A program made the translations under genes and the position numbers. A stretch of 53,104 nt of DNA. Source: Chloroflexota bacterium (GTDB taxonomy: Bacteria > Chloroflexota > Anaerolineae > Anaerolineales > Villigracilaceae). Location of the stretch: assembly GCA_024434165.1 (NCBI GenBank), contig QMIW01000019.1, forward strand, positions 1 through 53,104, read 5' to 3'. The notes beneath the pieces were generated by a model that saw only the letters and a program-made list of their open reading frames with translations, was not told where the DNA came from and did no database searches. Shown piece by piece: positions 34,415 through 42,473 of the stretch (positions within the stretch are counted from its first letter, which is position 1; the number at the start of each line of letters is the position of its first letter).

Positions 34415-35341
34415 ATGAAAAAGATTATCAATACCATTATCGTGACGTTAACTCTCGCGCCTCTTTTCCTGACGGGCTGCGGTCCCGCCCCTCAAAGCGG
34501 GGACGACGAGTTGAAAGTACTCGCCTCCACTTCCTTCCTGGCAGACATCGCCCAAAACGTAGCGGGAGACCGCCTGACCGTGGACTCCCTGCTCCCCATC
34601 GGCGCGGACCCGCACGCCTATCAAGCCGCGCCTGCGGATGTGTCGAAGATCGCGGAAAGCGACGTGTTGATTTTGAACGGACTCGAATACGAACACTTCA
34701 TCGAGCCGCTGCTCGAGAATGCGGGCGGCGAACGGTTGGTCATTGAAGCCGCCTCCGGGTTGACGCCCACGAAATTGGAAGAATCCACTGAAGGCGAAGG
34801 TCGTGGAAACGAGGCGGGCGATCCGCATATGTGGCTGGATGCGAACCGCGTCACCCGCTATGTTGAAAACATCCGTGATGGGTTGATCAAAGCCGACCCT
34901 GCGGGTGAGGAAATCTACCGGGCCAATGCCGCCGCTTACATCGAACAATTGATCGAGCTCGATATGTGGATCTGGCAGCAGGTGCAGACCATTCCCGCCG
35001 AGCGCCGTCTGCTGGTGACCAATCATGAAGCGCTGGGGTATTTCGCCGAGCATTATGGTTTCACGATTGTCGAAAGCATCCTGCCGAGTTTCAGTTCCGA
35101 AGCGGGCGCATCGGCGCAGGAGATTGCCGCGGCAATCGAGGCGATCAAATCTTCGGGCGCGCCCGCCATCTTCCTCGGCGAAGCGGAAAACGCCGACCTC
35201 GCGGAGCAGATCGCCGCCGAAACGGGCGTGCAGGTGGTGGATAGTTTGCACCTCGAATCCCTGACCGACGGCGAACCCGCGCCGACCTACATCGCCATGA
35301 TGAAACATAATGTGACCCAAATTGTGGGCGCTTTGAAGTAA
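34415..35341 (+). CDS. znuA: Zinc ABC transporter substrate-binding lipoprotein
   Basis: This 308-residue cluster A-I solute-binding protein has signal VTLTLAPLFLTGC with lipobox Cys 22. Metal ligands by family alignment: H67 (GADPHAY), H138 (GDPHMWLD), H204 (TNHEALGYFAEHYG) and an acidic residue near FLGEAENADL. A His rather than Glu at the third position is the zinc-type pattern. The loop before the second His is Glu-rich (STEGEGRGNEAGD) instead of His-rich. AGGAG precedes the ATG. It hands metal to the ZnuB/ZnuC pair downstream. Confidence 0.9.
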   Translation: MKKIINTIIVTLTLAPLFLTGCGPAPQSGDDELKVLASTSFLADIAQNVAGDRLTVDSLLPIGADPHAYQAAPADVSKIAESDVLILNGLEYEHFIEPLLENAGGERLVIEAASGLTPTKLEESTEGEGRGNEAGDPHMWLDANRVTRYVENIRDGLIKADPAGEEIYRANAAAYIEQLIELDMWIWQQVQTIPAERRLLVTNHEALGYFAEHYGFTIVESILPSFSSEAGASAQEIAAAIEAIKSSGAPAIFLGEAENADLAEQIAAETGVQVVDSLHLESLTDGEPAPTYIAMMKHNVTQIVGALK

Positions 35342-35367
35342 GATAAGGGAGCGGCAAACACATCTCT

Positions 35368-35396
35368 CAATCGCAAATCGAAAATCGCAAATCGAA
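35368..35396. repeat. Period-7 tract running into the znuC start codon
   Basis: CAATCGC, AAATCGA, AAATCGC, AAATCGA, then ATG. The start codon directly follows the last unit; no Shine-Dalgarno sequence is visible. Confidence 0.8.
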
Positions 35397-36185
35397 ATGT
35401 CTCACACACCCCATCGTCTCGAAGTTCAAAACATCCGCGTCGGTTACGGCGAGAAGATCATTCTCGACGATCTGAGTTTTCAAATCCCGCACGGCGCGCG
35501 CGTCGCCGTGGTGGGACCGAACGGCGCGGGCAAGTCCACGCTGTTCAAGGCGCTGGTCGGGCTGCTGCCGTTGAAAAACGGGCAGATCCTGATTCACGGC
35601 GAGGCGCTCGGCTCGCACCGCGATTGCGTGGCGTACGTGCCCCAGCGCGAAGAAGTGGACTGGCGTTTTCCCGTCACCGTGCGGGATGTGGTGACGATGG
35701 GTCGTTTCGGGCAGATGGGCTGGCTCAAGAGTCCCTCCGCGCACGACAAGCAGATGGTAACCAACAGTCTCGCGCAGATGGGCATTGCAAACCTCGCGGA
35801 GAATCCCATCGGTCAGCTCTCCGGCGGTCAGCAGCAGCGCGCCTTCCTTGCCCGCGCCCTCGCGCAGGAGCCGCACATCCTTTTGATGGACGAACCGTTC
35901 ACCGGCGTGGACATCACCACGCAGGAGGCGACCCTGCGCCTGCTCGACCATTTGCAGGAACAGGAGGTGACGGCGATGGTCTCCACCCACGATTTGAACC
36001 TTGCCGGTTCGCGCTTCGACCTGGTGCTGCTGCTGAATCACCGCCTCATCGCCTTTGGTACGCCGCAGGAGGTTTTCATCAGGGAGAATCTCGCGCAGGC
36101 GTTCGGAAATTCCCTGCTGGTGATGGAAAACGGGGTGATGCTGGTGGACGAATGCTGTCCGCCGGAGGAAAAATTTAATGGTTGA
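35397..36185 (+). CDS. znuC: Zinc ABC transporter ATP-binding protein
   Basis: This 262-residue ATPase has Walker A GPNGAGKST (~40), Q-loop YVPQREEVDW, signature QLSGGQQQRAFLARAL, Walker B ILLMDEPFTGVD and switch His in VSTHDLNLA. The YVPQR..VDW pattern is typical of the metal-uptake subfamily that pairs with ZnuB/MntB permeases. It powers zinc import with ZnuB. The gene has no ribosome binding site; instead an A-rich period-7 tract runs up to its ATG. Confidence 0.93.
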   Translation: MSHTPHRLEVQNIRVGYGEKIILDDLSFQIPHGARVAVVGPNGAGKSTLFKALVGLLPLKNGQILIHGEALGSHRDCVAYVPQREEVDWRFPVTVRDVVTMGRFGQMGWLKSPSAHDKQMVTNSLAQMGIANLAENPIGQLSGGQQQRAFLARALAQEPHILLMDEPFTGVDITTQEATLRLLDHLQEQEVTAMVSTHDLNLAGSRFDLVLLLNHRLIAFGTPQEVFIRENLAQAFGNSLLVMENGVMLVDECCPPEEKFNG

Positions 36186-36209
36186 CCGCCGCTTCCATCA
36201 AGACCCTCC

Positions 36210-36246
36210 ACAATCGTAAATCCAAAATCCAAAATCTAAAACCGTA
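36210..36246. repeat. Period-7 tract running into the znuB start codon
   Basis: CAATCGT, AAATCCA, AAATCCA, AAATCTA, AAACCGT, then AATG. As for znuC, the start codon follows directly with no Shine-Dalgarno sequence. Confidence 0.8.
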
Positions 36247-37062
36247 ATGTCCTTTCTCCTCCAGCCTCTCACCTACGAATTCATGCAGCGCGGACTGCTC
36301 GCCTCGGTCATCGTCGGCGTGCTGTGCGCAGTGATGGGAACCTACGTCGTCCTGCGCGGCATGGCGTTCCTTGGAGACGCAATGGCGCACGCCATTCTGC
36401 CCGGCGTGGCAATCGCCTACATTCTCAAAGGGGATCTGCTGGTCGGGGCGGGGGCGGCGGCAATCGCCGTGGCGCTGACCATCGGCTTGTTCTCGAAGGA
36501 AGGCGCCGTCAAGGAGGATACCGCCATCGGCATCCTGTTTGCGGCGGCGCTTTCTTTGGGAGTGGCGCTCATCAGCACCATGCAGACCTACGCGGTGGAT
36601 CTATCCCACATCCTGTTCGGCAACGTCCTGGGGGTCAGCCCTTCCGATCTGTGGTTGATCGGCGGGTTGAGCGCCGCCATTTTGTGTACGGTGGCATTGC
36701 TCTACAAGCCCTTCCTCGTTATTTCGTTCGATCCCGTCCTCGCCGCTACGCTGCGCCTGCCCGCCGAGCTCCTGCGGAATCTTATGCTCGTCCTGCTGGC
36801 GCTGACGGTGGTGGTTTCGCTTCAAACGGTGGGCGTCAGTCTCGCCGCCGCCATGCTGGTCACGCCCGCCGCGACGGCGTACCTGCTCACCCGCCGCCTT
36901 TTGCCGATGATGCTGGTCTCGGCGTTGATCGGCGCATTATCTTCCATGATCGGCTTGTATCTCAGTTATTATTTCAACATCGTTTCGGGGTCTGCCATTG
37001 TGTTGACTGCAACGGCATTTTTCCTCATCGGTTTCGGCTGGAAGCGGCTGCGCCGGACATGA
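36247..37062 (+). CDS. znuB: Zinc ABC transporter permease
   Basis: This 271-residue protein has about eight to nine membrane segments. Family hallmarks: LLQPLTYEFMQRGLLASVIVG at the N terminus (QRGL), GTYVVLRGMAFLGDAMAHAILPG, DLSHILFGNVLGVS and VSLQTVGVSLAAAMLVTPAATAYLLT. It forms the zinc pore with ZnuC. It is the last gene of the regulator-znuA-znuC-znuB unit. The ATG follows a period-7 tract without a ribosome binding site. Confidence 0.93.
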   Translation: MSFLLQPLTYEFMQRGLLASVIVGVLCAVMGTYVVLRGMAFLGDAMAHAILPGVAIAYILKGDLLVGAGAAAIAVALTIGLFSKEGAVKEDTAIGILFAAALSLGVALISTMQTYAVDLSHILFGNVLGVSPSDLWLIGGLSAAILCTVALLYKPFLVISFDPVLAATLRLPAELLRNLMLVLLALTVVVSLQTVGVSLAAAMLVTPAATAYLLTRRLLPMMLVSALIGALSSMIGLYLSYYFNIVSGSAIVLTATAFFLIGFGWKRLRRT

Positions 37063-37145
37063 AAAGCGTTTTGGGTATCAAATTGAAACCCGGATAAACG
37101 GGGATATAGTACCAATGGCTAATCGGTTTATCCCCCTTACGGTCA

Positions 37146-37173
37146 TTGTGAAAACGGTGGGACTCCATATAAT
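37146..37173 (+). promoter_or_regulatory. Promoter of the SRPBCC gene
   Basis: -35 TTGTGA (37146-37151), 16-bp spacer, consensus -10 TATAAT (37168-37173). AAAGGAG lies before the ATG at 37211. Confidence 0.65.
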
Positions 37174-37210
37174 GAAAATACGATTTATCAAAACAAAAGG
37201 AGAACCAACC

Positions 37211-37648
37211 ATGGCACTTATCGAAACTTCCATCCAGATCAACGCTTCACCGGAGAAAATCTTTTCCTACGTATCGAGCCTCGACAGTTTAAAGAACGAG
37301 TACGTCGCCGGCGTGGAGGCGGATGGACCGATCAAACTCGGCGCGAAGATCAAGACCAGGGTCAAGTCTGCGCTGGGCGCGATGACCGAGATCGTTTCGG
37401 AGGTGGTGGCATACGAGCAGAACAAAAAGTTCGGCACCAAAACCTTTGCCGCCCCGCCCGCCTCGGACGTAACCAGCACGTACATCCTCGAAGCCGAGGG
37501 CGGCGGGACCAAAGTCACGCTGCAGACCGAAGCCGTGCTCACTCCTCCCGGCATGCCCTCCATGCCCGGCATGGAAGACATGATGAAGAAGCAAATGCTC
37601 GCCGGCTACGATGCGGCGCTCGCGGCATTGAAGAAGAAATTGGAATGA
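37211..37648 (+). CDS. SRPBCC-domain protein (CoxG-like) with a Met-rich tail
   Basis: This 145-residue protein starts at the ATG at 37211 with AAAGGAG upstream. The domain is the lipid/ligand-binding SRPBCC fold: IQINASPEKIFSYVSSLDSL, then ADGPIKLGAKIKTRVKS and a long C-terminal helix GYDAALAALKKKLE. Between the last strand and helix is PPGMPSMPGMEDMMKKQM, with six Met in 16 residues, which could bind a soft metal such as Cu(I) or simply contact a membrane. The precise ligand is unknown. It lies just after the zinc transporter but has its own promoter and terminator. Confidence 0.82.
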   Translation: MALIETSIQINASPEKIFSYVSSLDSLKNEYVAGVEADGPIKLGAKIKTRVKSALGAMTEIVSEVVAYEQNKKFGTKTFAAPPASDVTSTYILEAEGGGTKVTLQTEAVLTPPGMPSMPGMEDMMKKQMLAGYDAALAALKKKLE

Positions 37649-37676
37649 AACGATAAAGACCTGACAAAAGTTTCAG

Positions 37677-37706
37677 CCTCCTGTTGATTCCCGGCAGGAG
37701 GTTTTT
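37677..37706 (+). terminator. Intrinsic terminator after the SRPBCC gene
   Basis: CCTCCTG, 11-nt loop, CAGGAGG, TTTTT. Confidence 0.8.
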
Positions 37707-37734
37707 GTTTCAAAGCGCCCTCGCATCTTTACGG

Positions 37735-37740
37735 TAGAAT
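37735..37740 (+). promoter_or_regulatory. -10 box of a leaderless transcript (first peptidase gene)
   Basis: TAGAAT ends 7 bp before the ATG at 37748; no ribosome binding site is present. Confidence 0.5.
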
Positions 37741-37747
37741 TGCGCCC

Positions 37748-39253
37748 ATGCGTATCCATACTATTTTTGCGCTTCTCGCCGCTTTCCTTTTCATCTCCGC
37801 GTGTTTCCCCGCCCAGCCTGTTGTGGACGCGCCCCCCTCCACCGAGCCCGTCTTTCTCACCCTGCCCGTCACCGACACGTCCATAGCCCCGTTGGAGACG
37901 GAAACTCCACAGCCCACCAACACGCCGCGCCCCGCGCTGGAACGCGCCAAATACACTCTCAACGCCGCAGTGGACTACGACGCCCACACCGTCACAGTGG
38001 ATCAAACGATCCTGTACCCCAACCAGACCGGCAACCAACTCAACACGCTCGTCCTTGCCGTGACGCCCAACCTTTGGGCGGGAAGTTTCACCCTCTCCAG
38101 CCTCGTCATTGACGGGGAGACCGTCACCACCTACTCGCTGGACGGTCAGCGCCTGGATGTTTCCCTCGCTTCCTTCCTGCCCGCAGGCGGCGTGACCGAG
38201 ATCAAACTTCAATACACGCTGGCGCTTCCCTTTGCCGAACAGGAAGACCCCGGTATTTCCCGCCCGCGCATTTACGGCTATACCAGCAGGCAGATCAACC
38301 TTGTCAACTGGTATCCCTTCGTAGTGCCGAACATCAACGGCGAATGGATTCTGCACGACCCCTGGTACTACGGCGAACACCTCGTCTATGATGCGGCGGA
38401 TTACGAAGTGAACCTCAAATTCAGCGACCCGGCTTCGGTTCCCGTCGTCGCTTCGAGCGGAATCCCCGAAGCGCTGCCCGATGGCTCGACCCGCTATACC
38501 ATCGAATCCGCGCGGACGTTCGCCCTCGCCGCCAGCCGCGATTTCCAGGTTGCAAGCACGGTGGTCGGCGATGTCACGCTCACCAGTTATTACTTCCCCT
38601 TCAACGAGCGTGGAGGACAAGCCGCCCTGCAAGCCTCCGCACAGGCGCTGCAGGTGTTCAGTTCGCGTTACGGACCGTATCCGCACAAAAGCCTCTCCAT
38701 CGTCATGGGCGATTTCAACGACGGCATGGAGTATTCCGCTTTCTTCTATCTCAGCCGCGATTTCTACAACCTCTACGACGGCACGCCCGCAAATCATCTC
38801 ATCGCTATTGCTGCGCATGAGACCGCGCATCAGTGGTGGTTCGAGCAGGTCGCCAGCGACCAGGCGCTCCAGCCCTGGCTGGATGAAGCACTATCCACCT
38901 ATTCTGAACGTATTTACTATGAAAATACTTCCCCAGATATTCTATCGGGTTGGTGGTGGCCCTATCGCATTGACTTTTACGAACCTCAAGGCTTCATAGA
39001 TATACCAGTCTACGAGGGGCAGGGGTTTGTGCCTTACTGGGCAACTGTTTATTTTAATGGTGCTTATTTCTTCGAGGACCTGCGCGAACGCATCGGCGAC
39101 GAAGCCTTCTTCGCCTTCATTCAGGATTACCTCAACCAGGGACGCGGCAGAATCGTCACTGCAAACGATTTCTTCCGCATTCTGCGCACACACACCGGCG
39201 CGACCGACATTTCCGACCTCGTCAACCAATACTTCCGCAGTGTCTATCAATGA
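37748..39253 (+). CDS. M1-like (gluzincin) metallopeptidase lipoprotein, copy 1
   Basis: This 501-residue exported lipoprotein has signal LLAAFLFISAC, lipobox Cys ~18, a short Pro/Thr linker, then an aminopeptidase-N-like fold: an N-terminal beta saddle (YTLNAAVDYDAHTVTVDQ) and a thermolysin-like catalytic domain with HETAHQWW (zinc His, catalytic Glu) and the second zinc Glu in WLDEALSTYSERIYYE. GMEYSAFFYLS stands where M1 enzymes have GAMEN, so the exopeptidase anchor is altered. It should degrade peptides outside the cell. Its stop overlaps the start of a close paralogue (ATGA). Confidence 0.88.
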   Translation: MRIHTIFALLAAFLFISACFPAQPVVDAPPSTEPVFLTLPVTDTSIAPLETETPQPTNTPRPALERAKYTLNAAVDYDAHTVTVDQTILYPNQTGNQLNTLVLAVTPNLWAGSFTLSSLVIDGETVTTYSLDGQRLDVSLASFLPAGGVTEIKLQYTLALPFAEQEDPGISRPRIYGYTSRQINLVNWYPFVVPNINGEWILHDPWYYGEHLVYDAADYEVNLKFSDPASVPVVASSGIPEALPDGSTRYTIESARTFALAASRDFQVASTVVGDVTLTSYYFPFNERGGQAALQASAQALQVFSSRYGPYPHKSLSIVMGDFNDGMEYSAFFYLSRDFYNLYDGTPANHLIAIAAHETAHQWWFEQVASDQALQPWLDEALSTYSERIYYENTSPDILSGWWWPYRIDFYEPQGFIDIPVYEGQGFVPYWATVYFNGAYFFEDLRERIGDEAFFAFIQDYLNQGRGRIVTANDFFRILRTHTGATDISDLVNQYFRSVYQ

Positions 39254-40857
39254 ACCCCAAATCTCCAATTACCAATTACCGATTACGACTCTTTCTCCAC
39301 CTTCTGCTTTCCATTCTCCTTTTCTCTTGCGCTTCCCCAACGCCAGCCCCCACGCCCTTACCCTTTGCGCGCTTCATCCTCCCCACGCGCGACCCAAACG
39401 CCACGCCCACGCCTTTCCAACCCTCCGGGCAGGTGAACACCCCCGTTCCGACGTTTACCCTGTCGCCGATTCCCAGCGCGACGTTCACCCCCACCACGCC
39501 TCCCACCGCAACGTGGACATCGCCTCCCGCCCCGCCGACAGTTGCTTCTGATTCCCCAACCTCCCCGCCGCCGACAGCGCCGGCTTCCTCGCGTCCGAAC
39601 TACATCCTTTACGCGACGCTGGATTTCAACAACAAAACCGCCGCGGTTGATCAGACCATTCGTTACCCCAACAGGACAGGCTCGACCCTGAACGAACTTG
39701 TCTTCTCCGTCCAGCCGAATCTCTACACCAACGCTTTCGTCCTCAATTCCATATCGCAGGATGGAAGCGCGCTCACCTCCTACACCCTCAGCGGACAACG
39801 CCTGACCGTCAACTTGAACCAACCGCTGGCATCCGGCGCGGCGACCACGATTTCGCTCAACTTCAACCTCAACATCCCCGCCAAGAACGCAAACGACGTC
39901 TTCGGCTACGACTTCAACCAGATCAACCTCACAGACTGGTACCCGTTCATCGTCCCGCACCGGGGCGGGTGGATTTTGCACGACCCCATGCCGTGGGGCG
40001 AGCATCTCGTCTACGACTCGTGCGACGTCGAGCTGAATATCAAGACCGATTCGGGCGTGATTCTGGCTGTGGGCGCATCCCCCGAAGCCAACGGCGAATG
40101 GACGCGCTACCGCATGTATGGCGCGCGCACCCTGGCGCTCTCCGCCAGCAATGAATTCCTCGTTGCGGAAACCACGCTGGGGAACGTCAGCATCCGCTCG
40201 TATTATTTCAACGGCTACAGGAACGCGGGCGACGACATGCTGATTTATGCCAGCGAAGCCGTCGAAACGTATTCCGCCCAATTCGCGCCCTACCCGCACC
40301 AGACGCTCGCCATTGTGCAGACCGACATGGACGACGGGCAGGAGTTCGACGGATTGGTCTTCCTTTCGACGGATTTCTACGCTCAATACAACGGGACCGC
40401 CCGCAGCAACCTGACCACCATCGGCGTGCATGAGATCGCGCACCAATGGTGGTACAGCCTGGTGGGCAGCGATCACGCCCTCGAACCCTGGCTCGATGAG
40501 GCGCTTTCCACCTACAGCGAGCGGATTTTCTACGAAAACAACTATCCCGCCAACGTCAGCTGGTGGTGGCAGTTCCGCATTGATTTCTTCAAACCCAGCG
40601 GCTACGTGGACGCGACCATCTACGATTACGGCACGTTCCGCGCCTACACCAACGCCGTCTATTTCCAGGGCGCCTACTTTCTCGATGAATTACGCGAGCA
40701 GATGGGCTACGGCAATTTCTCGAAATTCCTGAAAACCTACGCCGCGCGCTTCGCCAACGGTCACGCCGCCTCGGCGGATTTCTTCGCCCTGGCACGCGAG
40801 ACGGTCAACATCAATTACGATGGTTTGATCGCGAAATATTTTTCGGGGTCGTATTAG
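39250..40857 (+). CDS. M1-like (gluzincin) metallopeptidase lipoprotein, copy 2
   Basis: This 535-residue tandem paralogue of the previous gene is translationally coupled to it. Signal LHLLLSILLFSC with lipobox Cys ~26, then a long Thr/Pro-rich linker (~28-115). The same catalytic pattern: HEIAHQWW and WLDEALSTYSERIFYE. The GAMEN position reads DDGQEFDGLVFLS, further altered. Its first residues (NPKSPITNYRLRLF) are encoded by a period-7 tract, which means the repeat forms the positively charged start of the signal peptide. Extracellular peptide hydrolysis is expected; specificity is unknown. Confidence 0.88.
   Translation: MNPKSPITNYRLRLFLHLLLSILLFSCASPTPAPTPLPFARFILPTRDPNATPTPFQPSGQVNTPVPTFTLSPIPSATFTPTTPPTATWTSPPAPPTVASDSPTSPPPTAPASSRPNYILYATLDFNNKTAAVDQTIRYPNRTGSTLNELVFSVQPNLYTNAFVLNSISQDGSALTSYTLSGQRLTVNLNQPLASGAATTISLNFNLNIPAKNANDVFGYDFNQINLTDWYPFIVPHRGGWILHDPMPWGEHLVYDSCDVELNIKTDSGVILAVGASPEANGEWTRYRMYGARTLALSASNEFLVAETTLGNVSIRSYYFNGYRNAGDDMLIYASEAVETYSAQFAPYPHQTLAIVQTDMDDGQEFDGLVFLSTDFYAQYNGTARSNLTTIGVHEIAHQWWYSLVGSDHALEPWLDEALSTYSERIFYENNYPANVSWWWQFRIDFFKPSGYVDATIYDYGTFRAYTNAVYFQGAYFLDELREQMGYGNFSKFLKTYAARFANGHAASADFFALARETVNINYDGLIAKYFSGSY
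39258..39290. repeat. Period-7 tract coding for the N terminus of the second peptidase
   Basis: AATCTCC, AATTACC, AATTACC, GATTACG, ACTCTTT. Read in frame just after the ATG at 39250. Confidence 0.75.
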
Positions 40858-40932
40858 CCCTCACCCTAACCCTCTCCCTTTGGGAGAGGGGACGCCCTTC
40901 CCCTTTCGGGGGAAGGGCCGGGGATGAGGGAG
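40858..40932. repeat. REP-like double palindrome before the ribD-like gene
   Basis: CCCTCACCCTAACCCTCTCC, TTTG, GGAGAGGG, then CCCTTCCCC, TTTC, GGGGGAAGGG. Related to 18066-18105. The GGGAGGAG just after it serves as ribosome binding site for the gene at 40941. Confidence 0.75.
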
Positions 40933-40940
40933 GAGACACC

Positions 40941-41621
40941 ATGAACAGACCTTACACCTTCATCAACGTCGCCATGACAGCGGATGGCAAAATAGACACC
41001 TTCGAGCGCAAAGGCGCGGCGATCTCGTCCGCGCGGGATAAACAGCGCGTGGATGAATTACGCGCCGCAGCGGATGCGGTCCTCGTCGGCGGGAGGACGC
41101 TCCTGGAGGAACAACCCAAACTCACCGTCCGGAGCGAAGCGCTGCGTGAGGGAAGAATCAGGCAGGGGCGTTCACCCAACCCTATTAAAGTAGGAGTCGC
41201 CTCCGTCGCAGACATCCCAAAAGATTCAGATTTTATTAAGGCAGGCGATGCGCGGCTCGTAATATTTACAACATCACGAACGTCCATACCGCAGATTGAG
41301 CGATTGCGCGCGCTGGGCGTCGAAGTATTTGTGGATGATTCCGCGCGCGTTGACCTGCGCAAGATGATGCTGACGTTGAAGAAAATCGGCGTGGATCATT
41401 TGATGGTGGAAGGCGGCGGGACGATCAATTTCGAACTCATGCGGCTGGGTCTTGTGGATGAACTTTTGATCCATGTGGCGCCGATGATCTTCGGCGGTGC
41501 GAACGCCCCCACCCTCGCCGACGGTTCCGGGTTTCCGCGTGAAAGCGCAAGGGAAATGAAACTGATGGATGTCGAACGCTGGGACGACGGCGGGGTCTTG
41601 TTGAAATATAAATTCTTGTAG
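40941..41621 (+). CDS. RibD C-terminal-type reductase (pyrimidine/dihydrofolate reductase fold)
   Basis: This 226-residue protein corresponds to the reductase half of RibD, with no deaminase domain: PYTFINVAMTADGKIDTFER, AADAVLVGGRTLLEEQPKLTVR, LMVEGGGTINFELMRLGLVDELLIHVAPMIFGG. It should reduce the ribosylamino-pyrimidine 5'-phosphate with NADPH in riboflavin synthesis, like the stand-alone archaeal/fungal enzyme. The next gene is ribA, 28 bp downstream, supporting this. A deaminase would have to be encoded elsewhere. Strong ribosome binding site GGGAGGAG is provided by the preceding repeat. Confidence 0.87.
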   Translation: MNRPYTFINVAMTADGKIDTFERKGAAISSARDKQRVDELRAAADAVLVGGRTLLEEQPKLTVRSEALREGRIRQGRSPNPIKVGVASVADIPKDSDFIKAGDARLVIFTTSRTSIPQIERLRALGVEVFVDDSARVDLRKMMLTLKKIGVDHLMVEGGGTINFELMRLGLVDELLIHVAPMIFGGANAPTLADGSGFPRESAREMKLMDVERWDDGGVLLKYKFL

Positions 41622-41649
41622 CCCGCTTTGCGCGGCTTTTGGAGAGAGT

Positions 41650-42405
41650 ATGTCCACCTTGATGCACGAAAAAATTCAGATCCTTTTGGAAGAGGATTGC
41701 TGTCACGAATGTGAGGGATACGGCGAAGACCAAATTTGCGTCCACATCGAAGCCATCGCCGAACTGCCGACGCGCTTTGGCGATTTTCACATCGTGGCGT
41801 TCTCGAACAACCGCGACGACAAGGAACACGTCGCCATCATCAAAGGCGACGTGATCGGCGCGGACGACGTGCCCGTGCGTCTGCATTCGGAATGTTTGAC
41901 AGGCGATGCGCTCGGCTCGCTGCGCTGCGACTGCCGCGACCAGCTCGAAGCGGCGTTGAAAAAGATCGGCGGCATGGAAACGGGCATGGTGCTGTACCTG
42001 CGCCAGGAGGGACGCGGCATCGGGCTTACGAACAAGATCCGTGCCTACACCCTGCAGGATCAGGGGCTCGACACGGTCGAGGCGAATCTGGCGCTTGGCT
42101 TCCGCGACGACGAACGCGATTACGCCGTCGCTGCGCACATGATCCACTCGCTCAAGGTGCGGTCCATCCGGCTGATGACCAACAACCCGAAGAAGATCGC
42201 GCAGCTCGAACAGCACGGCGTCAAGGTCAACGAGCGCGTTCCGCACATCCTGCCGACCAACGAGTACAACCGGTTTTATCTCGAAACCAAAGCCGCCAAG
42301 TCCGGTCACATGCTCGATTTCCGCGGCAAGGAACACCTGCCCGAACAGAGCGACCCAACCATCGTCGAAGGCATGAGCGATAATCAGATTCAAGGCGATG
42401 TATGA
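41650..42405 (+). CDS. ribA: GTP cyclohydrolase II with an N-terminal Cys cluster
   Basis: This 251-residue enzyme opens GTP to the first riboflavin intermediate. Zinc Cys are C82, C93 and C95 (HSECLTGDALGSLRCDCRDQ), spaced as in E. coli RibA. LRQEGRGIGLTNKIRAY and RLMTNNPKKIAQLEQHGVKV are standard. Family members usually begin near LPTRFGDFHIVAF; here a ~38-residue extension precedes it with C17, C18, C21 and C30 (EEDCCHECEGYGEDQIC). That could hold a second metal. It follows the RibD-like reductase in one operon. Confidence 0.93.
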   Translation: MSTLMHEKIQILLEEDCCHECEGYGEDQICVHIEAIAELPTRFGDFHIVAFSNNRDDKEHVAIIKGDVIGADDVPVRLHSECLTGDALGSLRCDCRDQLEAALKKIGGMETGMVLYLRQEGRGIGLTNKIRAYTLQDQGLDTVEANLALGFRDDERDYAVAAHMIHSLKVRSIRLMTNNPKKIAQLEQHGVKVNERVPHILPTNEYNRFYLETKAAKSGHMLDFRGKEHLPEQSDPTIVEGMSDNQIQGDV

Positions 42406-42412
42406 GTAGGGG

Positions 42413-42457
42413 GCAGGTTGAAGGTTGAAGGTTGAAGGTTACATGTTGAAGGGTTGT
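42413..42457. repeat. Period-7 tract before the SDR gene
   Basis: GGTTGAA, GGTTGAA, GGTTGAA, GGTTACA, TGTTGAA, GGGTTG. It starts 8 bp after the ribA stop and ends ~17 bp before the next ATG. Confidence 0.85.
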
Positions 42458-42473
42458 ATTGAATCGAGTGAAG

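Noticed and set aside
37115-37210. Longer start for the SRPBCC protein at 37115
   Set aside because: It would add 32 residues that do not fit the family and lie over the -10 box; the ATG at 37211 has AAAGGAG at the right place.
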